From the NCBI GenBank assembly GCA_903927495.1, contig CAIYNH010000262.1, forward strand, positions 1-6,133: DNA of 6,133 nucleotides. Reading direction: 5' to 3'. The first letter of the stretch is position 1. Each line of letters starts with the position of its first letter. Under the pieces are notes generated by a model. It was not told where the DNA came from and did not search any database. It worked only from the letters and a program-made list of their open reading frames with translations. Positions 4,328 through 6,133 of this stretch are shown in pieces. The DNA comes from an uncultured beta proteobacterium (lineage in GTDB: Bacteria > Pseudomonadota > Gammaproteobacteria > Burkholderiales > Burkholderiaceae_C). Both the position numbers and the translations under genes were made by a program.

Positions 4328-5949
4328 GCAACCCGACTGATTTCAATGATCAAAAACAGCTATTGGGTTTGATGGCTGTCGCAACAAGCGTAAACGATGC
4401 TATTCCGGTTGTTGATGCGGGTACAAATTGGGATTACGAAGCGTTTCACGAGGATGGCGGCACAGCACCCTTGGCTGACCCACCGACTGATATTGCTCTG
4501 GCATGGCCTGAGCCGTCTATCCCTGGCGTGTTGCGAACGCCGGATGTGCCGTGTGACATCCTTCCAGGCGCATGGGGGCAAATGGCGCAAGCGGTGGCTG
4601 ACTGCACTCAAACGCCCACAGCAATGTCGGTGCTGGCGGCGCTCGGAGTATTGGGAACTTTGATCCATGGTCGCTATGAAATTGACGCTGGAACCCACCA
4701 TGAAATTCTGGCATTTTGGGGCGTTACGGTGAGTGCGTCCGGCACCCGTAAATCGGCAGTGATGGGGCATTTTCAGGGGCCGCTACTGCGCTGGGAAAAA
4801 CTGATAAGCGACCGTATGCGGCGCGAAATTATCCGCAATGAGGCCGTCAGGTCAACCACCGTCAAACGGATTGAAAACCTGAAACAACAATCAGCCAAAG
4901 CTAAACCTGAAGAGTTGAAAGCACTTCGCGACGAGATAGAGCGCGAAGAGGTTGAGATGCCAGACGAAATCAAAGTGCCACTGCTGTTCACCGAAGATAG
5001 CACGCCTGAAACCATGCAGCGCTTGCTGTCTGAAAACTGCGGACGCATAGCGGTGTTGAGCGACGAGCCGGGTTTGTTTCGGATTCTCGGCGGACTTTAC
5101 AGCAAGGGCGGCGCAAGCCTTGACGTGTTTTTGAAAGGGCATGTAGGCAGTGCGTTAAAGGTGGCACGGGCGGCGCACAACATTTACGTGAAGCGGCCAT
5201 GTATCACCATGAGCCTGATGATTCAGCCTGATATGGTGGCTGAGCTGGCAGGATCAAACCAGTTTAGAAGCAGTGGACTGATGGCGCGTTTCTTTTATGC
5301 GGTGCCTGTCACCAACGTGGGGCGGCGCAATGTGCGTGATCGCCACCGGGTATCTGATACGGTGCTGGACGCATACGACACGGCAGTAACCACACTGATG
5401 ACCGATTACCCACCACCACCAGGCGAGAGCCTTAAACCAATCATCATGAAGTTTGACGCACTTGCTGAGGATATGTGGCTGGACTTCAGTCAAGAAATTG
5501 AAGATCAGTTGACTGAGGGCGGCACGCTCGATTCAATCCGCGACTGGCTAAGCAAACTGGCCGGCGCAACTGCACGAGTGGCATCACTGATTGAGATCGC
5601 CACCGTTGGCTTGGCTGCGCGTACCGTGGGGCTTGAATCCATGGATAAAGCCATCAAACTGGCGCGGCTGATGATCCCCCACACCCAGGCAGCATTTTCG
5701 CTGCTGGGGGCTGATTCGACCGATGCGGATTCAATTTACGTATTGAAGTGGATTCGTGGCCAAGGGCTGACTGAGTTCACCCAGCGCGAGGCACACCGGG
5801 CGCTTGAATCCAGATTTAGGGCCGTGGACAAACTAAAAAAAGCCATCGACAAATTGCGGTCAATGGATTGCGTCCGACAAAACACCAGAAAACAGCCAAA
5901 CGGCAGGCCATCGATAGTTTTTGCCGTAAACCCGGAGGTTTTGTCGTGA
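4315..5949 (+). CDS. DUF3987 (YfjI-type) ATPase/helicase-like protein
   Basis: A 544-aa protein of the DUF3987 family, common in prophages and islands beside TOPRIM proteins and thought to be a replicative helicase-like ATPase. After a poorly conserved 75-residue lead, the core shows VTVSASGTRKSAVM (137-150), a degenerate P-loop with the Lys-Ser typical of the family in place of a classical GKS; a charged coiled-coil-like insert (160-215); RIAVLSDEPGLFRILGG (244-260), the Walker B-like element with Asp-Glu; LDVFLKGHVGSALKVAR (269-285); PCITMSLMIQPDMVAEL (295-311); and GLMARFFYAVP (321-331), with a conserved Arg that may act as an arginine finger. The last ~75 residues (SIYVLKWIRGQGLTEFTQREAHRAL...) look like a winged helix. 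ATG 4315 has GGAGG (4303-4307) 7 nt upstream. Its last codons (VLS) and RQN at 521-523 are encoded by copies of the 9-bp motif described below. Confidence 0.9.
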   Translation: MPVLSNPTDFNDQKQLLGLMAVATSVNDAIPVVDAGTNWDYEAFHEDGGTAPLADPPTDIALAWPEPSIPGVLRTPDVPCDILPGAWGQMAQAVADCTQTPTAMSVLAALGVLGTLIHGRYEIDAGTHHEILAFWGVTVSASGTRKSAVMGHFQGPLLRWEKLISDRMRREIIRNEAVRSTTVKRIENLKQQSAKAKPEELKALRDEIEREEVEMPDEIKVPLLFTEDSTPETMQRLLSENCGRIAVLSDEPGLFRILGGLYSKGGASLDVFLKGHVGSALKVARAAHNIYVKRPCITMSLMIQPDMVAELAGSNQFRSSGLMARFFYAVPVTNVGRRNVRDRHRVSDTVLDAYDTAVTTLMTDYPPPPGESLKPIIMKFDALAEDMWLDFSQEIEDQLTEGGTLDSIRDWLSKLAGATARVASLIEIATVGLAARTVGLESMDKAIKLARLMIPHTQAAFSLLGADSTDADSIYVLKWIRGQGLTEFTQREAHRALESRFRAVDKLKKAIDKLRSMDCVRQNTRKQPNGRPSIVFAVNPEVLS

Positions 5950-6132
5950 AATCAGTTTTGTCGTTAGAGCTGAATTTAACAATTTTATTTATATATACCA
6001 ATGACTTACAGCAAAAACACTTACACCTCCCGACAGTCGACAAAACCGACAAAACTATTGAATCAACGGATATGCCCACCAAAAGCAGAAAACGCAAGAA
6101 GCTATTAACAGGGGGTTTTGTCGGTTTTGTCG
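5875..6132. repeat. Cluster of seven exact 9-bp motifs (GTTTTGTCG), iteron-like
   Basis: Exact copies on the plus strand: 5938-5946, 5955-5963, 6115-6123 and 6124-6132. Exact copies of the complement CGACAAAAC: 5875-5883, 6038-6046 and 6047-6055. A 7-of-9 match lies at 5847-5855. Two copies are exactly adjacent at 6038-6055 and again at 6115-6132 in opposite orientation. No exact copy was noticed elsewhere in the window. The motif is read as four different peptides (RQN, VLS, DKT, GFV), so protein sequence alone does not explain it. Likely roles are protein-binding sites of a replication origin or an operator array; the array may continue past the right edge. Confidence 0.75.
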
Positions 6133-6133
6133 A
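5946..6133 (+). CDS. Hypothetical protein, partial (runs off right edge)
   Basis: A frame from GTG 5946, overlapping the DUF3987 stop (GTGA) and preceded by GGAGG (5934-5938) at 7 nt, stays open to the window end (62 codons). The peptide begins MKSVLSLELNLTILFIYTN, then has PTVDKTDKTIEST, a basic patch TKSRKRKKLL and ends TGGFVGFV. The ribosome site and coupling resemble those of the genes before it. However, codons 8-20 are very A+T-rich, and several segments are simply translations of the 9-bp motif array (VLS, DKTDKT, GFVGFV). An internal ATG at 6072 is in frame but has a poor ribosome site. It may be a real small gene or an open frame across a replication or regulatory site. Confidence 0.4.
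   Translation, partial: MKSVLSLELNLTILFIYTNDLQQKHLHLPTVDKTDKTIESTDMPTKSRKRKKLLTGGFVGFV
5973..6000. other. A+T-rich tract between motif copies (possible unwinding region)
   Basis: The 28 bases from 5973 hold only four G or C residues and include TTTATTTATATATA, in sharp contrast to the flanking genes. It lies between the forward motif copies at 5938-5963 and the reversed pair at 6038-6055. Such a tract beside repeated protein-binding sites is typical of replication origins. A promoter is another possibility (TATATA at 5992-5997 could serve as a -10, with a poor -35). Confidence 0.35.
6037..6133. repeat. 19-bp perfect inverted repeat reaching the window edge
   Basis: 6037-6055 (TCGACAAAACCGACAAAAC) is the exact reverse complement of 6115-6133, with a 59-nt spacer. 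Each arm contains two adjacent copies of the 9-bp motif. The right arm is cut by the window end, so the repeat may be longer. In RNA it would form a long stem; in DNA it gives a symmetric binding array. Confidence 0.85.

Noticed and set aside
4360..4770. Minus- and plus-strand alternative frames within the N-terminal part of the DUF3987 gene
   Set aside because: They are shadow frames; the DUF3987 frame continues through with family motifs and a proper ribosome site.
6001..6108. ATG at 6001 opening a 35-codon frame
   Set aside because: No ribosome site precedes it and the peptide (MTYSKNTYTSRQSTKPTK) is largely a translation of the repeated 9-bp motif; it stops at 6106-6108.
5875..6133. CRISPR array
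   Set aside because: The repeats are only 9 bp, occur in both orientations and have irregular spacing, so they do not form a repeat-spacer array.
6037..6133. Intrinsic terminator formed by the 19-bp inverted repeat
   Set aside because: The 59-nt loop is too long for a typical intrinsic terminator, and the sequence after the right arm lies outside the window, so no T-run can be assessed.

Overview
The window looks like part of an integrated mobile element (satellite-prophage-like island or integrative element) in a proteobacterium, most likely a betaproteobacterium. Grounds: an AlpA-type regulator, a BrnT/BrnA toxin-antitoxin pair, a C4-like antisense RNA leader, and a tightly packed operon ending in a TOPRIM-domain primase-like protein and a DUF3987 (YfjI-type) ATPase. 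The genus cannot be fixed from the sequence. There are no rRNA or tRNA genes, CRISPR arrays, insertion sequences or recognisable integrase in the window.

Layout. (1) 1-300: 3' end of an unrecognised, more A+T-rich gene entering from the left, then a short gap with two inverted repeats. (2) 425-1029: alpA and a coupled hypothetical gene that has a strong hairpin near its 5' end. (3) 1124-1694, minus strand: brnT and brnA, with their own promoter and a likely terminator. (4) 1745-2015: a divergently oriented control region without a conventional gene. It has an extended -10 promoter, a structured leader resembling C4/CI antisense RNAs of P1/P4-type phages, a 14-bp perfect inverted repeat, a terminator-like hairpin, and a start-codon hairpin. 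(5) 2016-5949+, plus strand: a dense operon of six small genes (81, 71, 84, 26, 111 and 117 codons), then a 274-aa TOPRIM protein and a 544-aa DUF3987 protein. Neighbouring genes mostly overlap by 1-13 nt or are a few bases apart. (6) 5875-6133: a cluster of an exact 9-bp motif (GTTTTGTCG or its complement, seven exact copies) in direct and inverted arrangement around an A+T-rich tract, overlapping a partial gene that runs off the right edge.

How it may work together. The arrangement resembles the immunity-replication operon of phage P4, where a small immunity RNA made from the leader limits expression of downstream replication genes. Here the leader segment 1873-1895 can pair with two downstream targets: 1942-1955, and 2008-2019, which covers the start codon of the first operon gene. 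That would place the primase/ATPase module under antisense RNA control. The 9-bp motif cluster after the ATPase gene is a candidate replication origin or regulator binding array. BrnTA may serve as an element-maintenance or stress cassette. The antisense and origin proposals are inferences from base pairing and layout, not demonstrated.
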